Below are positions 26,764 through 33,686 of a stretch of 33,686 nucleotides of DNA, piece after piece. Where the stretch lies: NCBI GenBank assembly GCA_938084885.1, contig CALKGG010000100.1, forward strand, positions 1-33,686. The letters run 5' to 3'. The notes under the pieces were generated by a model, which was not told where the DNA came from, searched no databases, and saw nothing but the letters and a program-made list of their open reading frames with translations. Within the stretch, counting starts at the first letter, position 1. The number at the start of each line of letters is the position of its first letter. This stretch comes from an uncultured Acidimicrobiales bacterium (GTDB lineage Bacteria > Actinomycetota > Acidimicrobiia > Acidimicrobiales > SHLQ01). The position numbers and the translations under genes were made by a program.

Positions 26764-28560
26764 ATGAGTGAGACAACGACGATCATCCACCACCTCGAGC
26801 GCAACGCTCGGCGTCAGGGTGCCCGGGCTGCCATGTTCGACAAGACCACCGGGTCGTGGCGACGTCGCAACTGGCGCGAGTACAACCTGTTGACGCGCCG
26901 TTTCGGCAAAGCGCTCATGAAGACCGGGTTTGGTGAAGGCCATCCCCTCGCCATCCTTGGTGCGAACCGCCCCGAGTGGACGGTTTCGGCCCTCGGCGCA
27001 ATGCGCGTTGGCGGTATCGCTGCGGGAATCTACACGTCATGTTCGGCCGAGGAGATTGGTTACATCCTCGACCATAGCGAAGCCCCAGTCGTGGTCATCG
27101 AGAACCTCGAACAGCTCGGACGTGTCCTCGAAGTCTGGGATACCCTCCCGAATCTCAAGGCAGCAATCATGATGGAAGGCGCCGGTGACCACGACGATCC
27201 ACGGGTCATTGGTTGGGACGAGTTCCTCGAATCTGGAAGCGACATCAGCGACGAAGATCTCGACGCTCGCCTCGATGCTCTGCGGGCAGATCAGGTCGCC
27301 GACTTCATCTACACCTCGGGCACGACCGGGCCGCCGAAGGCCGTCATGCTCACCCACGAAAACCTCGAATGGACCGCCCGCACGATTGGCGGAACCGTCG
27401 ATCTTGCAACAGAAGACGTTGCCCTTTCGTATCTGCCGCTCTCGCACATTGCCGAACAGACAAACTCGCTGCTCATGCCGCTCGTGTTCGGCTACGAAGT
27501 TCACTTCTGCCACAACGGGCTCGAGCTCGCCGAATATTTGCCGCAGGTTCGCCCGACGACATTCTTTGGCGTGCCTCGCGTGTGGGAACGATTCGAGTCT
27601 GGGATCAAGAGCAAGCTCGCCGAGGCAGAAGGCCCAAAGGCCAAGATTGCCGACCAGGCGCGCAAAGTTTCCTCTCGTGTCATTGCGTTGGAGAACGCCG
27701 GACAGACCCCATCGGGTTTTCTCGCTGCCCAGTACAAGGCCGCAGACAAGGTCGTGCTCAGCAAGATCAAGGCCGCGATTGGCCTCGATCGCTGCCGCGT
27801 GTTCGTCTCGGGTGCGGCGCCGATTCCGGCGGCCAGTCTCGAGTTCTTCTCGAGCATTGGCATGACCGTCACCGAGCTCTACGGCCAGTCCGAAGGGTCG
27901 GGTCCAACGTCGACCAATCTCGTGGGTGCAAACAAGTACGGCACGGTCGGCCGTGCTATTCCTGGGGTCGAGGTAAAGATCGCCGACGACGGTGAGATTC
28001 TTGTCCGAGGCAAGAACCTCTTTGCTGGCTACTACAAGAACCAGGCAGCAACAGATGAGACGCTCATCGATGGCTGGCTTCACTCGGGCGACCTTGGACA
28101 GCTCGACGATGATGGCTACCTTTCGATCATTGGTCGCAAGAAGGACATCATCATCACCTCGGGTGGCAAGAACATTGCGCCACAAAATATCGAAGAGGCG
28201 CTTGCTGGTATCGACATCGTGGGAACCCCGGTAGTCGTTGGCGAGCAGCAACGCTTTCTCGTCGCGCTGCTCACCCTCGAGCCTGAGGCTGCAGCTCGTT
28301 TTGCTGCAGAGCACGGTATCGATGTCGACACGATGCACGAGAACCCTGTTGTTCGCAGCCATATTGAGACGGCGATCACCAACGACGTAAACCCGCAGAT
28401 GGCTCGCGTCGAGCACATTCGCAACTTTGTGATCTTGGCGAACGAGTTCACTACGGCTACGGGCGAGCTCACACCAACGCTCAAGGTCAAGCGCAACGTT
28501 GTTAACGATATGTACGCGAACGACATCGCGGCGGCCTACGAAGCTGGCCAGGTCCTGTAA
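26764..28560 (+). CDS. Long-chain acyl-CoA synthetase (FadD15-like AMP-binding enzyme)
   Basis: ATP-dependent activation of a fatty acid to acyl-CoA. It has 598 residues, the length of the long-chain FadD15/FAA type. Motifs are YTSGTTGPPKAVMLTHENL (P-loop), the SGAAPIP segment, ELYGQSEGSGPTSTN, GWLHSGDLGQLDDDGYL, and IIGRKKDIIITSGGKNIAPQ with the hinge. The start ATG 26764 is decided by GAGGGG at 26752-26757, six bases upstream; an upstream in-frame ATG at 26704 lacks this. It is the third gene of the crotonase-dehydrogenase-ligase series, 61 bases after the dehydrogenase, and ends 12 bases before the convergent permease gene. Confidence 0.93.
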   Translation: MSETTTIIHHLERNARRQGARAAMFDKTTGSWRRRNWREYNLLTRRFGKALMKTGFGEGHPLAILGANRPEWTVSALGAMRVGGIAAGIYTSCSAEEIGYILDHSEAPVVVIENLEQLGRVLEVWDTLPNLKAAIMMEGAGDHDDPRVIGWDEFLESGSDISDEDLDARLDALRADQVADFIYTSGTTGPPKAVMLTHENLEWTARTIGGTVDLATEDVALSYLPLSHIAEQTNSLLMPLVFGYEVHFCHNGLELAEYLPQVRPTTFFGVPRVWERFESGIKSKLAEAEGPKAKIADQARKVSSRVIALENAGQTPSGFLAAQYKAADKVVLSKIKAAIGLDRCRVFVSGAAPIPAASLEFFSSIGMTVTELYGQSEGSGPTSTNLVGANKYGTVGRAIPGVEVKIADDGEILVRGKNLFAGYYKNQAATDETLIDGWLHSGDLGQLDDDGYLSIIGRKKDIIITSGGKNIAPQNIEEALAGIDIVGTPVVVGEQQRFLVALLTLEPEAAARFAAEHGIDVDTMHENPVVRSHIETAITNDVNPQMARVEHIRNFVILANEFTTATGELTPTLKVKRNVVNDMYANDIAAAYEAGQVL

Positions 28561-28572
28561 ACCGCAAACGCG

Positions 28573-29331
28573 TCAGAACAGGCCAAAGAACCAGCTCCAG
28601 AACCCGAGCAGGCGTAGGGCGAGCACGAGCGCGGCGGCGATCATCACCATTCGGATGGGCGTTTCTCCGCCGCGGACGGCGAGCTTTGCCCCACCCCAAC
28701 CGCCGACGCTCAGTCCAAAGGCGAGGATAATTGCAGGCAGCCACTCGACATGGCCTTCGAGAATGAAGATGGGCAAGGCAATCATGGTCGCAAAGAACGT
28801 GAAGACGACTTTGACCACGTTGGCCGTTACGAGGTCCATTCCCGAGCGGCTCAAGACCGCAAGCAGGATTAGCCCGACGCCCGCCTGAATTGCGCCCGCA
28901 TAGATGCCAACACCGAACGCGCCGACGGCGAGCACCGCCGGAGGCCACGGATCCGTATGGACGGTGAGCTTTGGTTTGCGGACTGTCAGGACGATCAGCG
29001 GAATCATCAGCAACCCAAAGACCTGCTCGAACCGGTCATTGGTGAGTTGGCTCACGCCAAAGGCCCCAATCGCCGCGCCAAGTACTGCTGGCGGGACGAT
29101 CGGAAGCAGGGTGGCCTTGTCGATGACCTTTCCTTCCTGGCGATAGGACAGGAAGCTCGACAGGTTCGATGTGAGGATGCCGACTCGGTTCGATCCGTTT
29201 GCTGCGACGCCGGGAACACCAGCGACGACCAACAGTGGCACGGTGAGCATCGACCCTCCGCCCGCCATTGCGTTGACGACACCAGCAAACATTCCGCCGA
29301 CGAGCAACAGGACAACATCGAGGGTTTCCAC
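28573..29331 (-). CDS. TSUP (TauE/SafE) family membrane permease
   Basis: A 252-residue polytopic inner-membrane protein of the sulfite/organosulfonate exporter family. The duplicated signature is visible at the N-terminus, NAMAGGGSMLTVPLLVVAGVPG, with about eight hydrophobic segments in all. Start GTG 29331 is 10 bases after the acyl-CoA ligase stop, so it may be read from that gene, or from a TAACGT box seven bases upstream (complement of 29339-29344). The transported anion cannot be deduced. Confidence 0.88.
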   Translation of the reverse strand: METLDVVLLLVGGMFAGVVNAMAGGGSMLTVPLLVVAGVPGVAANGSNRVGILTSNLSSFLSYRQEGKVIDKATLLPIVPPAVLGAAIGAFGVSQLTNDRFEQVFGLLMIPLIVLTVRKPKLTVHTDPWPPAVLAVGAFGVGIYAGAIQAGVGLILLAVLSRSGMDLVTANVVKVVFTFFATMIALPIFILEGHVEWLPAIILAFGLSVGGWGGAKLAVRGGETPIRMVMIAAALVLALRLLGFWSWFFGLF

Positions 29332-29338
29332 TGAAAGA

Positions 29339-29344
29339 ACGTTA
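29339..29344 (-). promoter_or_regulatory. Possible leaderless -10 element of the TSUP gene
   Basis: TAACGT on the minus strand is seven bases before the GTG start. Its TAA is the stop codon of the upstream ligase gene, so the match may be accidental. Confidence 0.28.
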
Positions 29345-30889
29345 CGCCTGTCCGGTCCAGTACTCGGCCTTTAGCTCTCGCTTGTAGAGCTTGCCGGTTG
29401 CCGCCCGTGGAAGTTCGGCGCGAAAGTCGACCGTCTTTGGGCTCTTGATCTTGGCGAGACGATCGTGGCAGTGCGCAATGAGTGCGCGTTCGAGTTCGCG
29501 GGCTTCGTTAACATTTGCGGGCATCGTCGTTGGTTGCACGACGGCCTTCACCTCTTCGCCAAGGTCAGTATTTGGCACGCCGAAGACGGCAACGTCGACG
29601 ACTGAGGGGTGCATGCTCAGGACATTCTCGGCTTCTTGGGGATAGATGTTCACGCCACCGGAGATGATGGTGAAGGCTTTGCGATCCGTGAGGTAGAGGT
29701 AGCCGTCCTGGTCGAGTCGGCCGATGTCTCCAAGGGTCGATTTGTCACCTCGGTGGGCTTCGGCGGTCTTGTCTGGGTCGCCGTGGTAGGCAAAGGTTCC
29801 TCCTCCGCTGAAGTACACGCCGCCCTCTTCGCCGACCGGGACTGGGTTTCCGTGGTCATCGAGGATGTGGATGGTGCCGCTTACTGCCCGTCCGACCGTT
29901 CCGCGGTGTGTAAGCCATTCTTCGCTGTTGCAGTAGGCGAGGCCGTTGCCTTCGGTTCCGGCGTAGTACTCCTCGATGATTGGTCCCCACCATTCGATCA
30001 TCTGTTCTTTTGCTTCGGCTGGGCACGGGGCGGCGGCATGGATTGCGGTCTGGAGCGACGAGATGTCGAAGGAGTTGCGGACTGCTTCGGGCAGGCGCAG
30101 CAGGCGGAGGAACATCGTCGGGACGAACTGGCCGCACGTCACCGAGTGTTCTTCGATCGCGGCGAGGGCGCCCTCGCCATCCCACCTTTCCATCACCACC
30201 ACGGTGCCTCCGACGCGGTGCGCAGCCCGACAAAAGCGGAGTGGAGCTGCATGGTAGAGGGGCCCAGGGGAGAGGTAGACGGTGTTGCTATCGAATCCAA
30301 AAAGTGCGGCGGCCATCTGCGTGACCGAGTCGCCCGTTCCGAGCAGATCACCAGTCGACTGCACGGTGATTCCCTTTGGGAGCCCGGTGGTGCCAGAGGA
30401 GTACAACATGTCGTGTGTTTCGCGCCGGTCGACTAGTGGAGTCCGCGGTTGGTTTGCGATGGCGCTTTCGAGTGAGGTGTGCTCGGCGAGGTCTCCGCCG
30501 ACCGATAGTCGGGTGATCACATTGGGCGTCGTCATTGCTAGTCGTGTTGCGACACTGGCCTTGCCTGGTGTGGTGATGAAGGCTTTGGCGCCGCAGTCAT
30601 TGACGATGTAGCTCGCTTCGTCGGTGGTGAGCCGCGTGCTGAGCGCCGTGTAGTACAGCCCGGCATAGTGACAGCCCCAGAGGACGATCATGAATTCGGC
30701 GCGGTTCTCGATCGAGAACGCAATGTGGTCGCCTGGGACCAACCCTGTGTGGCGCAGATAGTGGGAGAGTTGGTTGGCCTGCTCGTCGAGTTCGGCGTAG
30801 GTCACGGTGTGTCCGCTTGGGGCCATGATGATGGCTGCCTTGTCCGGTGTTTCCCGTGCCCAATGGCCGGGCTCCAAGGCGTTGTGCAT
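29342..30889 (-). CDS. Acyl-CoA synthetase (AMP-binding, medium/short family)
   Basis: An adenylate-forming ligase of 515 residues. Motifs are YSSGTTGLPKGITVQS, EYYAGTEGNGLAY, GDIGRLDQDGYLYLTDRKAF, ISGGVNIYPQEAENVL, and the catalytic lysine segment PRAATGKLYKREL near the C-terminus. It is shorter than the ligase at 26764 and more like the FadD/caiC-type activating bile-acid, steroid or medium-chain acids, though specificity is not readable. ATG 30889 is decided by the GAGGGA ribosome site; an open frame extends upstream to 31006 without one. A TAGGGT sequence (complement of 30916-30921) could be its -10 box. It is divergent from the aceA unit. Confidence 0.9.
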   Translation of the reverse strand: MHNALEPGHWARETPDKAAIIMAPSGHTVTYAELDEQANQLSHYLRHTGLVPGDHIAFSIENRAEFMIVLWGCHYAGLYYTALSTRLTTDEASYIVNDCGAKAFITTPGKASVATRLAMTTPNVITRLSVGGDLAEHTSLESAIANQPRTPLVDRRETHDMLYSSGTTGLPKGITVQSTGDLLGTGDSVTQMAAALFGFDSNTVYLSPGPLYHAAPLRFCRAAHRVGGTVVVMERWDGEGALAAIEEHSVTCGQFVPTMFLRLLRLPEAVRNSFDISSLQTAIHAAAPCPAEAKEQMIEWWGPIIEEYYAGTEGNGLAYCNSEEWLTHRGTVGRAVSGTIHILDDHGNPVPVGEEGGVYFSGGGTFAYHGDPDKTAEAHRGDKSTLGDIGRLDQDGYLYLTDRKAFTIISGGVNIYPQEAENVLSMHPSVVDVAVFGVPNTDLGEEVKAVVQPTTMPANVNEARELERALIAHCHDRLAKIKSPKTVDFRAELPRAATGKLYKRELKAEYWTGQA

Positions 30890-30976
30890 CGCGTTTCCCT
30901 CGTGTGGTTTGTTCGACCCTACAACGCGGATAGCGGCCGGGCGAAAAACAGTCGTGGGCGAAAAGGTTGACGGTTT

Positions 30977-30996
30977 TTGCGACAGTTCAGTCGCAA
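30977..30996. promoter_or_regulatory. Dyad 1 upstream of aceA (7-6-7)
   Basis: TTGCGAC and GTCGCAA are perfect 7-base inverted arms separated by six bases, in the region shared by the divergent ligase and aceA units. It is a candidate operator. Confidence 0.4.
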
Positions 30997-31023
30997 CAGA
31001 AGCCAAGAAGCGTCGAAATCCAA

Positions 31024-31043
31024 AACAAACGCAAAAGTTTGTT
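31024..31043. promoter_or_regulatory. Dyad 2 upstream of aceA (7-6-7)
   Basis: AACAAAC and GTTTGTT are perfect 7-base inverted arms separated by GCAAAA. Geometry is identical to dyad 1. The AAAAGTTTG core loosely recalls the RamB box of corynebacterial glyoxylate genes, but it does not match it exactly. Confidence 0.4.
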
Positions 31044-31057
31044 CAACGTAGCTAGTG

Positions 31058-31073
31058 AAAAGTGCGCCCTTTT
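31058..31073. promoter_or_regulatory. Dyad 3 upstream of aceA (5-6-5)
   Basis: AAAAG and CTTTT are inverted arms again separated by six bases (TGCGCC), centred 32 bases from dyad 2. It is shorter and more likely to be chance than the other two. Confidence 0.28.
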
Positions 31074-31147
31074 GCTGAATGGTTAAAGACGTCACGCCGG
31101 ATGGTCCGGCTGGCTACATAGGACACCCCCTAGGTAAGGACAAGATC

Positions 31148-31327
31148 GTGAATCCGCCAACATCATTCTCCTCAGCAGACACCGCAACCGGAGCCGCCGC
31201 CCTCCAGCGGGTTGACGTGGTGGGATTCGACGCGGCCGACTCGCCCTGCCATCTCACGTTCGACGAGATGCGAGAGCTGCCAATGCACCTCGCCCTCGGA
31301 TTCGATCTTGAAGGAGACAACTCATGA
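31148..31327 (+). CDS. Small ORF (59 aa) translationally coupled to aceA
   Basis: The GTG start at 31148 has AAGGA at 31136-31140 seven bases upstream. The frame ends in a TGA (31325-31327) that overlaps the aceA ATG as ATGA. The peptide begins MNPPTSFSSADTATGAAALQ and has an acidic, amphipathic second half (DVVGFDAADSPCHLTFDEMR, then ELPMHLALGFDLEGDNS). No membrane segment or signal peptide is seen, and I do not recognise a family. An in-frame ATG at 31079 without a ribosome site would give 82 residues. The AAGGAG that serves aceA lies inside its last codons, so its translation would pass straight over the aceA ribosome site. It may be a small regulator or partner of isocitrate lyase, or only a coupling ORF. 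Confidence 0.6.
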   Translation: MNPPTSFSSADTATGAAALQRVDVVGFDAADSPCHLTFDEMRELPMHLALGFDLEGDNS

Positions 31328-32916
31328 CCACCTACGACCAGCACACGACGGCATTGGCCAATGTCATCTCAGCGAACGGCGACAGCTGGCGAGCCATCGA
31401 CAGCGAAGCCGCCACCCGCATGCGGCTACAAAACAGGTTCGAGACCGGCCTCGATATCGCCCGCTACTGCGCCGACATTATGCGCAAAGACATGGCGGCC
31501 TACGACGAGGATCACACCCGCTACACCCAAAGCCTCGGCTGCTGGCACGGATTTATTGGTCAACAGAAGATGATTTCGGTCAAGCGCCACCAAGGCACGA
31601 CGAGCGGAACCTACCTCTACCTATCTGGCTGGATGGTCGCAGCAATGCGCAGCGAGTTCGGGCCTCTGCCCGATCAGTCGATGCATGAAAAGACATCGGT
31701 GCCAGCGCTCATCTCTGAGCTCTACACCTTCCTCAAACAAGCCGACGCTCGCGAACTCAACGAGCTGTTTCGCAACCTCGACCAGGCACGCGAAACAGGC
31801 GACGCCGATGCTGAGGCGCACGCCATGGCTGCCATCGACAACTTCGAAACCCACGTCGTGCCGATCATTGCCGACATCGACGCTGGCTTCGGTAACGAAG
31901 AAGCCACCTACCTGCTCGCCAAAGAGATGATCATGGCGGGCGCGTCGTGCCTGCAGATCGAGAACCAGGTGTCCGACGCGAAGCAGTGCGGTCACCAAGA
32001 TGGCAAGGTCACGGTTCCCCACGCCGACTTCCTCGCAAAGATCAACGCGGTTCGCTATGCGTTCCTCGAACTCGGTGTCGAAGATGGAGTGATCGTTGCC
32101 CGCACCGACTCGCTCGGTGCCGGCCTCACCCAGAAGATCCCCGTCTCAAACGAACCAGGCGACCTCGCGAGCCAATACATCGACTTCCTCGACACCGAAC
32201 CTGTCGACATTGCTGATGCACACGACAACGAAGTGCTCATCAAGCGCAATGGCGAGTTGGCTCGACCAGCTCGCTTGGCCAACGGGCTGTACAGCTTCCT
32301 GCCCGACACGGGCGCTGATCGGGTGGTCCTCGACTGCATCACCAGCCTGCAAAACGGTGCCGATCTGCTTTGGATCGAAACCGCCACACCCGATCTCGAA
32401 GAGATCGCTGGAATGGTGAACCGAATTCGCGAAGAAGTACCGAACGCCAAGCTCGTCTACAACAACTCGCCGTCGTTTAACTGGACGCTTAACTTCCGTC
32501 AGCAGGTATTCGACGCATGGGAGCGTGAAGGCAAGGACGTGAGCGAGTTCGATCGCGACGACTTGATGTCGGCCGCCTACGACGAGTCGTCCTTGGCTGC
32601 TGAGGCCGATGACCGCATCCGGTCGTTCCAGTCAGATGCGGCCCGTGACGCTGGTATGTTCCATCACCTCATCACGCTGCCGACCTATCACACCGCAGCA
32701 CTGTCGACCGACGAACTGTCCCAGGGCTACTTCGGCAAGGAAGGCATGCTTGCCTATGTCAAGGGTGTGCAGCGCCGAGAGATCCGCAGTGGACTTCCCG
32801 CAGTCAAGCATCAGGACATGGCCGGCTCGAACATTGGTGATGACCACAAGGAGTACTTCGCAGGCGAACAAGCCCTCAAGGCAGGCGGCGCGAAGAACAC
32901 CATGAACCAGTTCTAG
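31324..32916 (+). CDS. aceA: Isocitrate lyase (long, Pseudomonas-type)
   Basis: Cleaves isocitrate to glyoxylate and succinate, the entry of the glyoxylate shunt used on acetate and fatty acids. The 530 residues match the longer ICL type found in Pseudomonas aeruginosa rather than the roughly 430-residue enzymes of E. coli and Mycobacterium. The catalytic loop is KQCGH with Cys222 (the shorter enzymes have KKCGH). IADIDAGFG supplies metal-binding aspartates and VARTDSLGAG follows. YNNSPSFNW is the active-site Asn/Ser loop. AAGGAG at 31311-31316 lies seven bases before the ATG. Malate synthase is not in the window. Fatty-acid genes nearby fit its physiological role. Confidence 0.96.
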   Translation: MTTYDQHTTALANVISANGDSWRAIDSEAATRMRLQNRFETGLDIARYCADIMRKDMAAYDEDHTRYTQSLGCWHGFIGQQKMISVKRHQGTTSGTYLYLSGWMVAAMRSEFGPLPDQSMHEKTSVPALISELYTFLKQADARELNELFRNLDQARETGDADAEAHAMAAIDNFETHVVPIIADIDAGFGNEEATYLLAKEMIMAGASCLQIENQVSDAKQCGHQDGKVTVPHADFLAKINAVRYAFLELGVEDGVIVARTDSLGAGLTQKIPVSNEPGDLASQYIDFLDTEPVDIADAHDNEVLIKRNGELARPARLANGLYSFLPDTGADRVVLDCITSLQNGADLLWIETATPDLEEIAGMVNRIREEVPNAKLVYNNSPSFNWTLNFRQQVFDAWEREGKDVSEFDRDDLMSAAYDESSLAAEADDRIRSFQSDAARDAGMFHHLITLPTYHTAALSTDELSQGYFGKEGMLAYVKGVQRREIRSGLPAVKHQDMAGSNIGDDHKEYFAGEQALKAGGAKNTMNQF

Positions 32917-32980
32917 TTGTCGGACTTCCGCCGAGCATCCGCGGTAGCACTGCATGGACCACGCCTCCGGCTTCGGTCCC

Positions 32981-33463
32981 TCAGGCGTTCGCCACATCCG
33001 ACGCCGAGTCGCCGAGCAGGAACCTAGGGCCCGCACCGAGGGTAACGGCGCGGTCATCGGGGTTGTAGATAGCGCACCGTTCGAGGCTTAGACAGCCGCA
33101 GCCGATGCACTCGTCGAGTCGATCGCGTAGGTCGGCGAGTGCGTTGATCTGCTCATCGAGCCGTTCCCGCCAGTCGGTGGACACCAGGGTCCATTCGGCT
33201 TGGCTGGGGGCGTGATCGTGGGGGAGTGCGTCAAGGGTTTCTCGAATTTCCGAGAGTGACCGCCCCACTCGCTGCGCAGCCAGGATGAACGAAATGCGTC
33301 TGATCGCTTCTCGTTCAAACCGCCGTTGCCCTCCCGGTGTTCGCTGAGACGAGATCAGGCCGTGGTCGTCGTAGTACCGTACTGCCGACGTAGCGATACC
33401 GCAGCGGTCGGCGACCTGGCCCACCGTTAGTACGTCGTCTTTGTGCGCAACTTGGTGCTTCAT
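32981..33463 (-). CDS. soxR: Redox-sensitive MerR-family regulator SoxR
   Basis: A [2Fe-2S] transcription activator responding to redox-cycling compounds. The 160 residues contain an N-terminal MerR winged helix (LTVGQVADRCGIATSAVRYYDDHGL, residues 12-36), the coupling region, a dimerisation helix (about 85-118) and the cluster motif CIGCGCLSLERC. The four ligands fall at Cys119, Cys122, Cys124 and Cys130, the same numbers as in E. coli SoxR. The ATG has AAGGAG eight bases upstream. A 20-bp sox-box-like palindrome lies 15 bases upstream of the start, and a divergent Rieske gene begins on the other side. A TACACT sequence inside the palindrome (complement of 33485-33490) could be its own -10 box, which would imply autorepression. 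Confidence 0.95.
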   Translation of the reverse strand: MKHQVAHKDDVLTVGQVADRCGIATSAVRYYDDHGLISSQRTPGGQRRFEREAIRRISFILAAQRVGRSLSEIRETLDALPHDHAPSQAEWTLVSTDWRERLDEQINALADLRDRLDECIGCGCLSLERCAIYNPDDRAVTLGAGPRFLLGDSASDVANA

Positions 33464-33475
33464 CGGGAAAGCTCC

Positions 33476-33506
33476 TTGACTTCAAGTGTACTTGAAGTTC
33501 TAAGGT
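33476..33506 (+). promoter_or_regulatory. SoxR-type promoter of the Rieske gene (19-bp spacer)
   Basis: TTGACT (33476-33481) and TAAGGT (33501-33506) are separated by 19 bases, the overlong spacer typical of MerR/SoxR-activated promoters, where the regulator untwists DNA to realign the boxes. The -10 box is seven bases from ATG 33514, so the transcript would be leaderless. Confidence 0.75.
33479..33498. promoter_or_regulatory. SoxR box (perfect palindrome)
   Basis: ACTTCAAGT-GT-ACTTGAAGT: nine-base perfect inverted arms around GT. The CAAGT-NN-ACTTG core equals that of the E. coli sox box. It sits inside the 19-base spacer, on the DNA face expected for SoxR, and between soxR and its divergent neighbour. 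Confidence 0.8.
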
Positions 33507-33513
33507 GCGCTCC

Positions 33514-33686
33514 ATGGACAGCACGACGGACTCAGCGGACCCAACCAGAACAACGACGGCCAACGTTGGTCGAGTGTCTGACCTCGAGGTCGGAGACATA
33601 ACGATGGCCAAGGTTGGCGAACGCCGAGTGGCCGTCATCCGCACTGCGTCGGGGGTCTATGCCCTCGACAACGCATGCCCGCATCA
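33514..33686 (+). CDS. Rieske-type [2Fe-2S] ferredoxin, 3' end outside the window
   Basis: The first 57 codons are visible. After a Thr-rich N-terminus come VGRVSDLEVGDITMAKVGERR-like strands (residues 18-38), VAVIRTASGVYALDNACPH, where Cys55 and His57 start the first Rieske cluster loop. This is the pattern of small Rieske ferredoxins and NirD-like proteins. It is driven by the SoxR promoter described above, so it is probably induced by redox-cycling agents; whether it supplies electrons to an oxygenase or to a protective reductase cannot be told from the fragment. Confidence 0.82.
   Translation, partial: MDSTTDSADPTRTTTANVGRVSDLEVGDITMAKVGERRVAVIRTASGVYALDNACPH

Noticed and set aside
25233..26804. 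523-codon minus-strand frame opposite the crotonase and acyl-CoA dehydrogenase
   Set aside because: It spans two well-supported plus-strand genes and their junction, and shows no motif.
30890..31006. 39-residue N-terminal extension of the acyl-CoA ligase
   Set aside because: No ribosome site before the upstream start, while ATG 30889 has GAGGGA; the extension does not resemble the family N-terminus.
31024..31043. RamB binding site upstream of aceA
   Set aside because: Only a loose resemblance; an extra base interrupts the match to the corynebacterial consensus, so I report it only as a dyad.
32956..32979. Terminator between aceA and soxR
   Set aside because: Only five paired bases (GGACC/GGTCC) with a long loop and no T tract.

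Overview
The window is a slice of a chromosome with a GC content of roughly 60 %, densely packed with housekeeping and lipid/amino-acid catabolism genes. I see no phage, insertion sequence, CRISPR array, tRNA or rRNA. The style is actinobacterial. RNase E has a long Gly/Asn/Arg-rich N-terminus, there are many acyl-CoA genes, and Pnkp/Hen1 form an RNA-repair pair. Several starts lack a Shine-Dalgarno site and instead have a TANNNT -10 box 5-7 nt before the start codon, as in leaderless transcripts. An Acidimicrobiia-like member (Ilumatobacter relatives) would fit, but that is an inference from style, not from a marker gene.

Layout. 1-3333: cell elongation pair PBP2 (5' end outside the window) and RodA. 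3334-3648: leader of rne, holding a possible 54-codon ORF and two strong hairpins. 3649-5427: RNase E/G. 5460-8058: acyl-CoA dehydrogenase and a cytochrome P450, closed by a near-perfect 41-bp palindrome. 8160-13413: Xaa-Pro peptidase, PAS/AraC regulator and bifunctional PutA, a plausible proline-salvage module with an inverted repeat in front of putA. 13340-16888 (minus): VOC epimerase, methylmalonyl-CoA mutase and acyl-CoA thioesterase II. 16973-18193: AlaA-type aminotransferase. 18215-22173 (minus): Pnkp and Hen1. 22549-24753 (minus): alpha/beta hydrolase and ALDH3-type aldehyde dehydrogenase. 24786-28560: crotonase, acyl-CoA dehydrogenase and long-chain acyl-CoA ligase. 28573-30889 (minus): TSUP permease and a second acyl-CoA ligase. 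31148-32916: a small ORF coupled to isocitrate lyase. 32981-33463 (minus): SoxR, divergent from a truncated Rieske ferredoxin gene at the right edge.

How it fits together. Acyl-CoA ligases, dehydrogenases, crotonase and thioesterase point to fatty-acid or side-chain oxidation. Mutase plus epimerase would feed propionyl-CoA carbon into succinyl-CoA, and isocitrate lyase would save acetyl-CoA carbon through the glyoxylate shunt (no malate synthase is visible here). The prolyl peptidase and PutA take prolyl peptides to glutamate.

Most interesting signals: a textbook SoxR promoter (TTGACT, 19-bp spacer, TAAGGT, with a 20-bp sox-box-like palindrome between them) driving the Rieske gene; recurrent leaderless promoter geometry; the small ORF overlapping aceA; three dyads with identical 6-bp spacers upstream of aceA; the rne leader; and three enzymes with changed key residues (P450 Thr to Ala, epimerase metal His to Gln, crotonase lacking both catalytic Glu).
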